Shown here in pieces: positions 36,298 through 45,918 of a stretch of 64,000 nt of DNA. Each line of letters starts with the position of its first letter. The first letter of the stretch is position 1. This DNA comes from Bacteroidales bacterium (GTDB lineage: Bacteria; Bacteroidota; Bacteroidia; Bacteroidales; WCHB1-69). Below the pieces are notes generated by a model. That model was given only the letters and a program-made list of their open reading frames with translations, was not told where the DNA came from and searched no databases. The stretch is from NCBI GenBank assembly GCA_016290295.1, contig JAEETJ010000001.1, positions 62,001 to 126,000 of the forward strand, written 5' to 3'. Both the position numbers and the translations under genes were made by a program.

Positions 36298-39200
36298 CTA
36301 CTGAAAAGGCTGTAAGTATATCAAGCGACTATGCACATTCTTATAACCCATTTGCTCCAGTAACGCACAATACTCATCCAACTGCTTCTGATAATCATCA
36401 TCCTCCTTACCCGTCTTATAATCTATCACCATTACCTCATCATCCATGAAGACAATACGGTCGGGACGGCGAAGCTGACCATTGGGGCACAATATGGAGG
36501 TCTCATTCAACACCGTAACTCCTGGAGCGAAATACGGATTAAGGCTGGAATCATTCATAATTTCGCGCAGAGCGGCCCCTAATATCTGCTTGTCTTCAGC
36601 ATTGTCTATCGTTGCCAACACCTCCGCCAGTTCTTCCTCATTCTGCGGAAACACTTGCAAGGTAGACAAAAAATCGTGGATAAAGACACCCAATTCCTGT
36701 TTGTCGCTCATGCCTCTTCCACACAGCAACTGCTCCGAATTTAAGGTAAAATCAGAAGAATACAAAGGTCCTACCTGTTGTTGAGAAGATGTTTTGTGAA
36801 ACGCCACTTCATTTGCCTTGGGGTTGGTGAAATCCTTATTCCCAAACCAAAATTCCTTTGGCAGAGAAGAAATGCACGGCATATCTTCTTTTTCCTCAAG
36901 AGTATGGACAAAACCGTTTAGGAACTTAGCATAATTGCCATTCCTCTGTTCAGGATTTCCAGTTATGATATATAAAACATTCTTTGCTCGCGTATGTGCC
37001 ACGTAAATCACATTTATATTGTCGATATTCGTCATGGTAGCCTCTTCGGCAGCAAAATCGGCAAAAGAAGAGTCTTCCAAGGCGGACTTGCTGGTCTTAA
37101 TCAAGAAATACGGCAAGCCGAAACGACATTTATCATCCTTCACCCAAACCGTTTCTTTACCGTTGCCCGCACGGTAATTTTTCATCGGATAAATCACCAC
37201 CGGATACTGCAACCCTTTGGACTTGTGAATGGACATCACCGTTACCGCATCAGTCTCTTTAGATGAGGTAATCGACAGTCCCCTACCCTTTTCTTCCCAC
37301 CATTTCACACACTGGGTTAAATCAGAGAACTGGGCATTGAAATTGTCGTAAATCGCATCCATAAACGCCACGATGTAGGCGTCCGCAGTTGAAATATGGT
37401 AGGCTAACAACAATTCTTTGACAATTGTAAAGACTGGAAATGACAATAACGTAGTAATATTGAGCAACTTATCCGCATCCACTTGGTCACCTAATGAACG
37501 GACATACTGTGCAAAACCATCTTCCTTACTGATATAATCTATCACTTCGGTATAAAGGCCTTGCCTCATCTCTTTATTGTTCACAAAATACTCAGCAATA
37601 GACAGTTGTACCAGTTTATCCGATGGATTCAACAAATACTTCAGCGTATTCACAATCAGCACTACCTCTTTAGATGACTCCAACAAAAGCGAATCCGATG
37701 AGATTACAGGGATATTATTGGAAGAAAGATAGTTGGCTATCTCGCCGCAAATACTGTTCGATTTTGCTAGAATAGCCATATCTCCATATTTGTAATGCCT
37801 ATCCTGTGCATCCCTAACAGCCTTCAAGGCCTCCTCGTAAAGATATTCATCCCCATCATCTTCTGTCATAAATCTCACATACACAAAACCATCGCTCTTA
37901 CTGGGAATTTTTTGCTCCAGATCCTTATAATACTGTTTCAGTAACTCATTCTTACCGAAATGAGTATCACACAAATATCTGAAAAACAGATTATTAAATT
38001 CAATCACCGACTTTAACGAACGGTAATTCACATCCAATGGATGTATTTCAAAATCATCTTCTGCAACAATATCCTCTTTCAAATTCTCACGCAAACCCTC
38101 CCACGATGACAGCTGATTCAGCAGTGCCGAATCCCCGTTGCGAAAACGGTAAATGGACTGTTTCACATCGCCAAACAGAATAGTTTCCCCGACCTCTCCA
38201 AACTGATTAGAACCCGATAAAGCATTTTTAATCAAGGGTTTGAGATCTTCCCATTGCATCTTCGACGTATCCTGAAACTCATCAATAAAAAAATAAGAAT
38301 ACTTATTGCCTATTTTCTCATAGATATAAGGCGTATCAATATCCTTGATTTCGTCATAGATTCTGCCATTCGACTCACTAAGAAAGAATAGATTATCTCT
38401 TAGCTTGATATCTTCCATGATATCCCTCAAATCAAACAACAGCAACAAAGAAGAGGAGCACTGAGTCACTATAGCCAATTCTCTAAGGGAATTCTGGCCT
38501 TCGACCACTTTGTTGTATACCGTAACAATAGTCGGTTGCACCTGTTTATCTTCCGGAGAAGGCTTCTTCAAAACCGACTCCGCAGCCATGGCCTTTTGCA
38601 CGTATGAGTTCGGAGATCTCAATGGATTGTCGGACAATCCTTTCACCCAACCATAAACCCCATTCTTTCCATACGAAAATTCAGAAACGTCTTTGTTCAA
38701 GGAATCTATCAAACCTTGCAGTTTCTCGATATTATCTTTCAGGATTTTTTCGCCAGCAGCCTTCTTCTGGTTCAGCTCCATGACGGTCTCTTCCAATTTA
38801 TTCACCTCACGACCACTCTGCTCAACCTTCTCTTGATACAACACATCAAGTGCTTTGGATGCCTCGAATGCGCTTTCATTATAGATTGTGGCCAGCATAT
38901 TTTTCAACTCTCCCTCCAGTTGCCATCTTCCCTTCTCGCTCATTTGCTTGTCAACAAGGAACATAAATCTGTTGAACAAACTTTTGTCACGCTTCGACAG
39001 CTTGTTCATCAACATATCCACCGTTTGGTTATAACAATCCGACAAGTCTATTGTGACATTGTAATTCATGTTGATACCCAAATCGAAGGCAAAAGAACGG
39101 ATGATACGCTGAAAAAAGCTATCGATGGTGCTAATGGTAAAATTGGGATAATCGTACAGTATTTCTTTCAGGAGAATTTTTGCTTTCTCTTGAAAATCAG

Positions 39201-39468
39201 CATCGCTGATATTCTTAAAATCAGGTATTTCCTTTAGAATATCATAGATTACCTTCTCTGTTTCTTTCAGTGAGGAAGGCGAAACAAAAGCAAAAGTTGT
39301 CAATGTCTTGACGATACGGTCCTTCATCTCCGCTGTCGCATTATTGGTGAAGGTAACCGCCAGTATATGTCTGAACTTTTTGGGGTTTAACAGGCACAAT
39401 GACAAATACTCGGCCACCAGACTGGTGGTCTTGCCCGAGCCTGCCGATGCCTTATAAACCTTGAACAT
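36298..39468 (-). CDS. RecB/AddA-like UvrD helicase-nuclease
   Basis: A 1056-residue superfamily 1 helicase with a fused nuclease, predicted to process double-strand DNA ends for recombination. Walker A ASAGSGKT at 7-14; Walker B FFIDEFQDTSKMQWE; motif III FGDVKQSIYRFR; motif V VMSIHKSKGLQYPVV; motif VI VAHTRAKNVLY. The C-terminal PD-(D/E)XK nuclease is visible as RRPDRIVFMDDEVMVIDYKTG. An AddB-like partner would be expected but is not next to it here. It starts 16 bases after the purE stop and may be co-transcribed with purE. Confidence 0.93.
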   Translation of the reverse strand: MFKVYKASAGSGKTTSLVAEYLSLCLLNPKKFRHILAVTFTNNATAEMKDRIVKTLTTFAFVSPSSLKETEKVIYDILKEIPDFKNISDADFQEKAKILLKEILYDYPNFTISTIDSFFQRIIRSFAFDLGINMNYNVTIDLSDCYNQTVDMLMNKLSKRDKSLFNRFMFLVDKQMSEKGRWQLEGELKNMLATIYNESAFEASKALDVLYQEKVEQSGREVNKLEETVMELNQKKAAGEKILKDNIEKLQGLIDSLNKDVSEFSYGKNGVYGWVKGLSDNPLRSPNSYVQKAMAAESVLKKPSPEDKQVQPTIVTVYNKVVEGQNSLRELAIVTQCSSSLLLLFDLRDIMEDIKLRDNLFFLSESNGRIYDEIKDIDTPYIYEKIGNKYSYFFIDEFQDTSKMQWEDLKPLIKNALSGSNQFGEVGETILFGDVKQSIYRFRNGDSALLNQLSSWEGLRENLKEDIVAEDDFEIHPLDVNYRSLKSVIEFNNLFFRYLCDTHFGKNELLKQYYKDLEQKIPSKSDGFVYVRFMTEDDGDEYLYEEALKAVRDAQDRHYKYGDMAILAKSNSICGEIANYLSSNNIPVISSDSLLLESSKEVVLIVNTLKYLLNPSDKLVQLSIAEYFVNNKEMRQGLYTEVIDYISKEDGFAQYVRSLGDQVDADKLLNITTLLSFPVFTIVKELLLAYHISTADAYIVAFMDAIYDNFNAQFSDLTQCVKWWEEKGRGLSITSSKETDAVTVMSIHKSKGLQYPVVIYPMKNYRAGNGKETVWVKDDKCRFGLPYFLIKTSKSALEDSSFADFAAEEATMTNIDNINVIYVAHTRAKNVLYIITGNPEQRNGNYAKFLNGFVHTLEEKEDMPCISSLPKEFWFGNKDFTNPKANEVAFHKTSSQQQVGPLYSSDFTLNSEQLLCGRGMSDKQELGVFIHDFLSTLQVFPQNEEELAEVLATIDNAEDKQILGAALREIMNDSSLNPYFAPGVTVLNETSILCPNGQLRRPDRIVFMDDEVMVIDYKTGKEDDDYQKQLDEYCALLEQMGYKNVHSRLIYLQPFQ

Positions 39469-39484
39469 AGTCTTTTACAAAAAA

Positions 39485-39964
39485 CTAATCCAAAGTTGAT
39501 TCCAAAACTTTTTTCTCCATGGTGCGACGATAATCCGCCAGTTTAGCTGCGATACTATCGTCGAAAGCACCTAAGATTTCTACGGCCAAAAGTCCGCCGT
39601 TCTTAGCGCCATCGATAGCCACCGTAGCCACTGGGATACCACCCGGCATCTGTACGATAGACAGGAGAGAATCCAGACCATTCAAAGCAGCGCTTTTAAT
39701 CGGGATGCCTATCACGGGCAAAGTAGTTTTAGCCGCCGTAATACCCGCCAGATGAGCCGCGCCACCCGCACCGGTAATGATGACCTTCAGGCCTCTTTCG
39801 CGTGCGGTAGAGGCGTATTCTATGGCCTTTTCAGGTGTGCGGTGTGCACTGATGACAAATTTTTCATACGGAACGCCAAATTCTTCCAGCACGTCACAGG
39901 CGGCCTTCATGGTGTTCCAATCGCTCTTAGAGCCCATTATAATTCCAACAAGAGGGGTGTTCAT
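39485..39964 (-). CDS. purE: N5-carboxyaminoimidazole ribonucleotide mutase
   Basis: Class I PurE, converting N5-CAIR to CAIR in purine biosynthesis; cytoplasmic, octameric in the family. [13 protein letters not shown] (8-20), [10 protein letters not shown] and [13 protein letters not shown] are diagnostic. The 159-residue length is normal. The downstream neighbour is the RecB-like gene. Confidence 0.96.
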   Translation of the reverse strand: MNTPLVGIIMGSKSDWNTMKAACDVLEEFGVPYEKFVISAHRTPEKAIEYASTARERGLKVIITGAGGAAHLAGITAAKTTLPVIGIPIKSAALNGLDSLLSIVQMPGGIPVATVAIDGAKNGGLLAVEILGAFDDSIAAKLADYRRTMEKKVLESTLD

Positions 39965-40005
39965 AGTTTTACAGGTTTTAGGGATTAGGTTTCAGGTTTT
40001 AGTAG

Positions 40006-40098
40006 GGACGCACTGCGTGCGTCCGCAGGGGAGTTTCGCACTACGTGCTCAAGGGGAGTCTCGCTTCGCTCGAGGGGAAAGCTGCGCAGGGGGAGTTA
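40006..40098. repeat. CTCCCCT triloop-hairpin repeat, copy 3
   Basis: GGACGCAC-TGC-GTGCGTCC (8-bp stem, 40006-40024), GCAC-TAC-GTGC (40038-40048), a GCTTCGC hairpin and CTGCGCAGG, with GGGGAGT spacers (the reverse complement of ACTCCCC). It occupies the gap upstream of purE. Confidence 0.85.
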
Positions 40099-40134
40099 GA
40101 TCATTCTTAGTTCTTAATTCTTAGTTTTCAGTTT

Positions 40135-41091
40135 TCAATTTTCAGTTTTCATTTTACTCCAGAGTTCCCGGAGGTTCGGGTAGGAGTCACGCAGGAGGCC
40201 GGCCACATCAGCAAACTTTACCCAGCGGGCCTCGTCGATATCCTCTTCTGTCTGGGGTACCAATGATTCCGAGGCATCCGCTTTCATCAGGTACCAAGCA
40301 GTAGTTTTGCCCACCCATTTGCCGCCTAACTTGTAGGTATGGAAGGTGTCGGGCAAAGGCTTAGTGATGGACAGCCGCTGTAGTCCCGTTTCCTCACTCA
40401 CCTCGCGTAAAGCGGCCTCTTCCAAGGTCTCCCCTTCTTCCACTTTTCCTTTGGGAAAATCCCATTTGCCACGGCGGTAAATCATCAGCACTTCTTCTTG
40501 AGCATTCATCACCACACCACCCGCAGCTTTGATCTCACAATAGTTATCTTCCAGCTGTTGGTAGAATGCCTCTCCGTATTTTCTGATAATCGGATTTTTC
40601 AAAAAACGGAAAACAGGAAGGCCCAAGCGGTGCCCCAGTTCGCAGGCTTCAGCGCAGACAAACCAACGGTGATAATTCAAGGCTTCATAATCTGGCAATT
40701 TCTTTACCCTAATAGGATAAAGGTGACAGGAAATCGGCTTCTGGAAATCTATTTCACCGTTTTCAAAAGCCTTCTCAATGGCACATTTCGCCACACCATG
40801 CTCATCATAATAAGCATATGCACAGCGTTCATCGCTCAACAAAGGAGTAACAAAGGAGCCTTCCATGTCGTAATCGAAGGTTCCTTCCTCCTCTACTTTG
40901 CGAATCCCCTCTTCAGACATATACTTTCTGAAGAGGGGATAATTGTCTTCTATATCTCCGATTTCCTCTGGCTCTATAGGAGCTCCTGTATCGCCTTCCA
41001 CACAGCACAAGCCTTTGCACTGTGTCAGATCGCAACAGAACTGGCTATCGAACAAGTCATCAGAAACAAGGACATTATTGATGATTATCAT
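40135..41091 (-). CDS. DUF3109 - Nudix hydrolase fusion
   Basis: A 318-residue protein with two parts. Residues 1-185 match the Cys-rich DUF3109/YkgJ-like pattern: paired Cys at 19-20 and 29-30, C25, ERCAYAYYDEHGVAKC, ISCHLYPIRV and CAEACELG; this probably binds a metal or Fe-S cluster. Residues 188-318 are a Nudix hydrolase with an intact box (G215 to REVSEETGL at 229-237) after KWDFPKG. DUF3109 usually occurs alone, so the fusion is notable. The ATG overlaps the M6 protease stop by four bases. The tail KMKTEN merges into a simple repeat. Confidence 0.85.
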   Translation of the reverse strand: MIIINNVLVSDDLFDSQFCCDLTQCKGLCCVEGDTGAPIEPEEIGDIEDNYPLFRKYMSEEGIRKVEEEGTFDYDMEGSFVTPLLSDERCAYAYYDEHGVAKCAIEKAFENGEIDFQKPISCHLYPIRVKKLPDYEALNYHRWFVCAEACELGHRLGLPVFRFLKNPIIRKYGEAFYQQLEDNYCEIKAAGGVVMNAQEEVLMIYRRGKWDFPKGKVEEGETLEEAALREVSEETGLQRLSITKPLPDTFHTYKLGGKWVGKTTAWYLMKADASESLVPQTEEDIDEARWVKFADVAGLLRDSYPNLRELWSKMKTEN

Positions 41092-43922
41092 TTTTTGATA
41101 AACTTCTTAACGATATCGTTTGCTCTCACAAAATAAACGCCTGCTTGCAAACCGCTAATATTTATCGTTATATTTCCATCAACAACATGTTGAGTTAATA
41201 CGGTTCTTCCGCAAACATCCAAAATCTCAATCACTTCTGGGAGATCATTCTCTTTGAAAATCAGATTTAAAACATCACCAGCAGGATTAGGATAAAGCTG
41301 AATATTTTCAAGTTTTTGTTCTTCAATACCCGTTGAAACGCCATTCAATGCAACAGTAGCGGTATTGGTCTGATTGGTAATGGTCATTGTCTTAGTGTAA
41401 GTGCCACCGACAGGAGGTGCAAACACCACATACACCATACCACCATTATATGGAATCGTTGTCTGTAAACCATAATTCGACTGGTCATTAGACACCAAAA
41501 ATGGTTCTTCCACCTGAACCAAGATATCGTCAACACTCACGAAATCACCCACTATCACATTAATAGTTTTAGCTGGTGTTTCCCCACCTGAAGTCGAGAA
41601 ATACAATACCGTGGGACTAGTGCTCAGGGTTGGGTTAGCAGTTCTGAAACTTGCTGCAATCGTATGTTCTGCTATGACATTTTCAAAGGTATATATCAAT
41701 GCTCTTTGTTGGCTTATACCATCAACAAGCAATTCATCAACGGTATAACCCTGGTCTGGTGTAAGCGTAAAGGTCTGGTTATTGTGCAAGGGAACCACCA
41801 CATTGCCAGAAGGAGATATTTGTCCGTGATTGCCAGCAGAAGCTGTAATCGTGAAATCAGTTATCGGGGTACCCGACACCATGATATCATCAAGAATCAA
41901 TCCAGCGCCATTTACACCCATCGCCTCAAATGCAATTTGGTAGTTAGACGAGGGGTTAGGCAAATTGATAGACACCTGTGTCCACTGTCCACCCGTACTG
42001 CTTGAATAATTTTGCAACAAGGTCCAATCATCTGAAGGTGAAGATCTGTAATACACATTTAGCGTATAATATGCCGCACCAGCCTGAGCATACCAGAATG
42101 ACAGCACAGGATTGTTCAAGAAAGTGAAATCAAAGTTCGGCAGCACCAATTTGGTCGTACTGCTGGCGACAGCATAGAACATTGCATTTGTGTTGCCAGA
42201 ATGTGCATTGGCGATAGTACCGGAATTGTTTCCTGTACGGATTTGCCATCCTGTATAGTTGTTGACATACTCATGATAGCAATAATACGGAATATCCTCT
42301 GATTCAAAAGGTTCAACCCAAGGAAAAGTGTCAACTTTGACCGTACCCTTGATCAGATGGAATTGCAGACTGTCGCCCATATCATTGATATTGACAATAC
42401 GGAATCCTGTCATGTTGGTATTATTGCAATAGAACGGAGCAGGATTGGTATATTGACTGAATTCCTTCATATTATATCCACCAAAACAAGACTGCGGTAA
42501 ATTGCCCATATCTGGAGCCGTAGTAGGCGTTGCCCCAGGGAAACCATTCTTACGGAACGCATACACTTCTGGATAAGAGTTCACGTAATCTGTACCCGCA
42601 TTGCCATTATAATCCGAGTTGATACGGTAGATTACCGCACCCGTATTATACACCGTACTTTCGAAAGGAGTTTGTTTGTTTCTGTACTCAATCACCAAAA
42701 ATTGATTCGGATGATTAATGCGGTCTGGGTAGATTTTGTATGCACAATTCGGAGATGTTGCTACAGGGTAAATGGTATAGACACCGTTTTCCGCAGCTTC
42801 GGGAATATCTTCAATCCAATGTCCATATTTGTACTTCATATAAGCACCCATATTCTGAGGAGGATTGGAAGTTTGTTCCATCAAATCCCACTTGCCCACA
42901 AAATCAGCTCCGCCATCGTATGCATACAAGTCTGGAGCACTCAAGGAGTGGAACATCTCGTGACACAAAGTTCCGAGATCAAAATAATAATCATTCTTTG
43001 CCAGAATCAGGTTAAAATCATACACTCTTTTTCCGTGCATATAAACAGAACGGTCATATATAGACCAACGATGAGGCCATAACAAGTCATTCCATCCTGC
43101 CACATTTGTATTGATAATGAAAACTACATTATCAACCTTGCCATCATCGTCATAATCCAAATCCAAGGATAGAGGGACCATATTCTTGATATAGCGTATC
43201 GCACTATCCAACAAGGTAAATTCCCTTTCTCTCTTACCATCGGCATCGGTATAACCTATTGCGTTAGTAGCCGAATATGGCATATAATAATTTCTCGGAT
43301 GGCTATCATGATAAGATAAAATCACATCATTAGGTCCTGCCTGAGGATACAGATAGGTTTGGATACTGAACTGGTTGTATGACACATGCTGATAGAAATT
43401 CTTCATAGAAACAGCCGAACTGCTTGATGTGTCATTAAACATTCCATCTACCTGGCTATAAGTTTTCGGGAACACGGTGTCTCCCGCCAAACTGATAAAC
43501 ACCACCAAATTGGGCATCTGACCATGATTCATGGTAGGACGTGTTGGCATTCCTGGATCATTGTCCCTGATTTGCCTTGCTCTTTCCATCCTGCGAGCAT
43601 AGATAACATCCTCGCTAATGCGGGCACCTGGTGTCAAAGCTGCTATAGCGGCCGGATCAACCTGTCCCACAATATATTCAGATGGTTCTACACGACCATT
43701 CACTTCAATTCCATAGGTATAGTAACCTGTTTCGGAATTCATGATAATGGTATAGCCAGCGGCATCATGATAATAATTGTAAAATTCGTCACCACTGACA
43801 AAGCAGTTTATCACTACACCATTAGGTTGAGTAATAGTGCAAGGCACATTTTTCAGCGGAGCCGCCATAATACTGCTTATCATCATGAAGACAAGCAGTA
43901 TGATAGATAGTAAACGTTTCAT
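41088..43922 (-). CDS. M6-family metalloprotease with T9SS sorting domain
   Basis: A 944-residue secreted protease (signal MKRLLSIILLVFMMISSIMA). I choose ATG 43922 over the track's 43958, which would overlap the upstream gene. The catalytic zinc motif HEMFHSLSAPD (about 321-331) lies in a domain like immune inhibitor A/M6. Then follow an adhesin-like jelly-roll domain (LSFWYAQAGAAYYTLNVYYR), a beta-repeat (ITASAGNHGQISPSG) and an immunoglobulin-like segment. The last 80 residues (LYPNPAGDVLNLIF and LQAGVYFVRANDIVKKFIKK) are a type A T9SS sorting signal, so it should be exported by T9SS and released or anchored at the surface. It sits 11 bases after the tryptophanase-like gene. Confidence 0.92.
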   Translation of the reverse strand: MKRLLSIILLVFMMISSIMAAPLKNVPCTITQPNGVVINCFVSGDEFYNYYHDAAGYTIIMNSETGYYTYGIEVNGRVEPSEYIVGQVDPAAIAALTPGARISEDVIYARRMERARQIRDNDPGMPTRPTMNHGQMPNLVVFISLAGDTVFPKTYSQVDGMFNDTSSSSAVSMKNFYQHVSYNQFSIQTYLYPQAGPNDVILSYHDSHPRNYYMPYSATNAIGYTDADGKREREFTLLDSAIRYIKNMVPLSLDLDYDDDGKVDNVVFIINTNVAGWNDLLWPHRWSIYDRSVYMHGKRVYDFNLILAKNDYYFDLGTLCHEMFHSLSAPDLYAYDGGADFVGKWDLMEQTSNPPQNMGAYMKYKYGHWIEDIPEAAENGVYTIYPVATSPNCAYKIYPDRINHPNQFLVIEYRNKQTPFESTVYNTGAVIYRINSDYNGNAGTDYVNSYPEVYAFRKNGFPGATPTTAPDMGNLPQSCFGGYNMKEFSQYTNPAPFYCNNTNMTGFRIVNINDMGDSLQFHLIKGTVKVDTFPWVEPFESEDIPYYCYHEYVNNYTGWQIRTGNNSGTIANAHSGNTNAMFYAVASSTTKLVLPNFDFTFLNNPVLSFWYAQAGAAYYTLNVYYRSSPSDDWTLLQNYSSSTGGQWTQVSINLPNPSSNYQIAFEAMGVNGAGLILDDIMVSGTPITDFTITASAGNHGQISPSGNVVVPLHNNQTFTLTPDQGYTVDELLVDGISQQRALIYTFENVIAEHTIAASFRTANPTLSTSPTVLYFSTSGGETPAKTINVIVGDFVSVDDILVQVEEPFLVSNDQSNYGLQTTIPYNGGMVYVVFAPPVGGTYTKTMTITNQTNTATVALNGVSTGIEEQKLENIQLYPNPAGDVLNLIFKENDLPEVIEILDVCGRTVLTQHVVDGNITINISGLQAGVYFVRANDIVKKFIKK

Positions 43923-43933
43923 TTTTTCTAATA

Positions 43934-45310
43934 TTATTGTAATCTCTTGAATTGGCAAGTAAAGTGGCGCATCAATTCAGCTTCCCATGTGATTTCCAAA
44001 CCGCGTTTGATAGTTTCACGACGGTCAAAAACATTCTTCAGGGCAGCAGCAATGACGTCCATGTGGTTGTTGGTATAGACACGGCGCGGGATGCAGAGAC
44101 GCACGAAGTCGTTGCCACCAAAGCGGTTCTCGCGGGTAACCGGATCACGGTCAGCCAACACGTAACCAATTTCGCAAGCACGGATACCAGCTTCCAGGTA
44201 AAGTTCGCAAGTCAGAGTTTGAGCTGGGAACTCTTCCTTCGGGATGTTGGTCAACACCTTGTCGGCATCCACAAAGATGGCGTGGCCACCGGCAGGACGC
44301 TGGTAAGGAATACCATATTCATCCAACTTGGCAGCAAGGTAGTGAACCTGTTTGATACGAGTTTCAACCATCTCAAACTCAATATTTTCTTTCAAACCAA
44401 CAGCCAAAGCGTCCATGTCACGGCCGTTCATACCACCGTAAGTCAAGAAGCCTTCGAACGGGATGCAGAACAGTTTAGCACCTTCATACCATTCTTTCTT
44501 GTTGGTAGCAATGAAACCGCCCATGTTAACGAGAGCATCTTTCTTAGCACTCATCGTCATGGCATCAGCGTATGAGTACATCTCCTTGGCAATCTCGCGA
44601 AGGGTCTTGTTCTCGTATCCTTTCTCACGGGTTTTGATGAAGTAGCAGTTCTCAATGAAACGGGCACTGTCAACTACAACGGGAACGCCGTATTTATGAC
44701 AAAGTGCACAAGTCTCGCGGATGTTCTCCATGCTAACAGGCTGACCACCAACGGTGTTATTGGTAACGGTGAGTACCATAAACGGCACTTTACCTTCATT
44801 TTCCTTCAAAACTTTCTCAAGTTTCTCGAGGCTGACATTACCTTTGAAAGGCACTTCCAACTGAGTATCATATGCTTCAGGAACGGTAACATCAACAGCG
44901 AATGCCTTACGGCTCTCGATGTGGCCCTTGGTGGTGTCAAAGTGGGCGTTGCCAGGGATAACCATACCAGGTTTTACAAGATAGGAGAACAACACGTTCT
45001 CAGCTGCACGACCTTGGTGGGTAGGGATAACATACTCAAAACCGGTGAGTTCGGTAATGGTATCCTTCATGTGATAGAAAGAACGGGCACCACCGTAGCT
45101 CTCATCACCCATCATCATTGCACTCCACTGGCGATCACTCATAGCACCAGTACCAGAGTCGGTCAACAGGTCAATATATACATAGTCGCTCTTCAGCATG
45201 AAGATGTTATTGTGGGCTTCAAGAAGCCACTTTTCGCGTTGTTCGCGGGTAGATTTCTTGATGGGTTCAACCATCTTGATTTTCCAGGATTCTGCAAATG
45301 GTAATTCCAT
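43934..45310 (-). CDS. tnaA: Tryptophanase (beta-eliminating lyase)
   Basis: PLP-dependent beta-eliminating lyase of 458 residues. Tryptophanase cleaves tryptophan to indole, pyruvate and ammonia; tyrosine phenol-lyase is the close alternative. The PLP lysine is in MTMSAKKDALVNMGG; IDLLTDSGTGAMSD, PTHQGRAAENV and IPRRVYTNNHMD are family blocks. Residues favouring tryptophanase are FDTTKGH, VVDSARF, IRACEIG where tyrosine phenol-lyase has Arg, and the C-terminal RHFT. No TnaC-like leader peptide is visible; the upstream gap to the MORN gene is only 26 bases. It probably belongs to the OmpH-MORN-tnaA-M6-Nudix gene string. Confidence 0.85.
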   Translation of the reverse strand: MELPFAESWKIKMVEPIKKSTREQREKWLLEAHNNIFMLKSDYVYIDLLTDSGTGAMSDRQWSAMMMGDESYGGARSFYHMKDTITELTGFEYVIPTHQGRAAENVLFSYLVKPGMVIPGNAHFDTTKGHIESRKAFAVDVTVPEAYDTQLEVPFKGNVSLEKLEKVLKENEGKVPFMVLTVTNNTVGGQPVSMENIRETCALCHKYGVPVVVDSARFIENCYFIKTREKGYENKTLREIAKEMYSYADAMTMSAKKDALVNMGGFIATNKKEWYEGAKLFCIPFEGFLTYGGMNGRDMDALAVGLKENIEFEMVETRIKQVHYLAAKLDEYGIPYQRPAGGHAIFVDADKVLTNIPKEEFPAQTLTCELYLEAGIRACEIGYVLADRDPVTRENRFGGNDFVRLCIPRRVYTNNHMDVIAAALKNVFDRRETIKRGLEITWEAELMRHFTCQFKRLQ

Positions 45311-45336
45311 AATTATACTTTTTTTTATTATTACTA

Positions 45337-45918
45337 TTATTGATTATTTTCTGCTACTATTGTCTCTTTCAACGTGCCGTTCTCATACTGTTGGCTATAC
45401 ATCAACCGGCCTTGCTCATCGTAGAATTTCCATTCTCCAACTTTCTTTCCTTTTTCATATTTTCCAGCATAATACAAATAGCCATTGTCATGATAGACCT
45501 TATATTCACCTTCTTCCCTGCCATTCACATAATGAGCTTCTGTACAGAGATTTCCATTCTTATGGTAGGCGAACCAATCCCCATCACGTCTGCTCTGGTC
45601 CAGATTACCTTCGATATACTTGTAATGCGTACTATCGTAATAATAGACCTCGCGGTATTTTTCGTCTGTCAGTTGTCCGTTTTCATCCACCTTATAGAAT
45701 GCCACCACCTTAGCCTGCTGGTCGCCGTACATTTCCTCCACTTTTTTACCGGGAAGAGTGTCATTATGGTCAACCGTACCCGCACCGATAGCGTCACTGT
45801 TCAACGCTATCGTTTCCACTTCAGGCTCAGCGGTTTGGGATTCTTGAGTTTTGCTTTTGCAAGAAAGAATTGAGAAGGTCAGCACAAAACCCAACAACAA
45901 AAAAACTACATTTCTCAT
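45337..45918 (-). CDS. MORN-repeat lipoprotein
   Basis: A 193-residue lipoprotein (MRNVVFLLLGFVLTFSILSCKS). The C-terminal half has about four MORN-type repeats: GDWFAYHKNGNLCTEAHYVN, GEYKVYHDNGYLYYAGKYEK and GEWKFYDEQGRLMYSQQYEN. Such proteins are sometimes annotated as YwqK-family antitoxins, but no toxin gene is adjacent and the lipid anchor argues for an envelope role. The start overlaps the OmpH-like stop by four bases (ATGA). Function unknown. Confidence 0.8.
   Translation of the reverse strand: MRNVVFLLLGFVLTFSILSCKSKTQESQTAEPEVETIALNSDAIGAGTVDHNDTLPGKKVEEMYGDQQAKVVAFYKVDENGQLTDEKYREVYYYDSTHYKYIEGNLDQSRRDGDWFAYHKNGNLCTEAHYVNGREEGEYKVYHDNGYLYYAGKYEKGKKVGEWKFYDEQGRLMYSQQYENGTLKETIVAENNQ

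Noticed and set aside
45311-45336. TnaC-like leader peptide for tnaA
   Set aside because: Only 26 bases separate tnaA from the upstream gene, with no room for a Trp-containing leader ORF.
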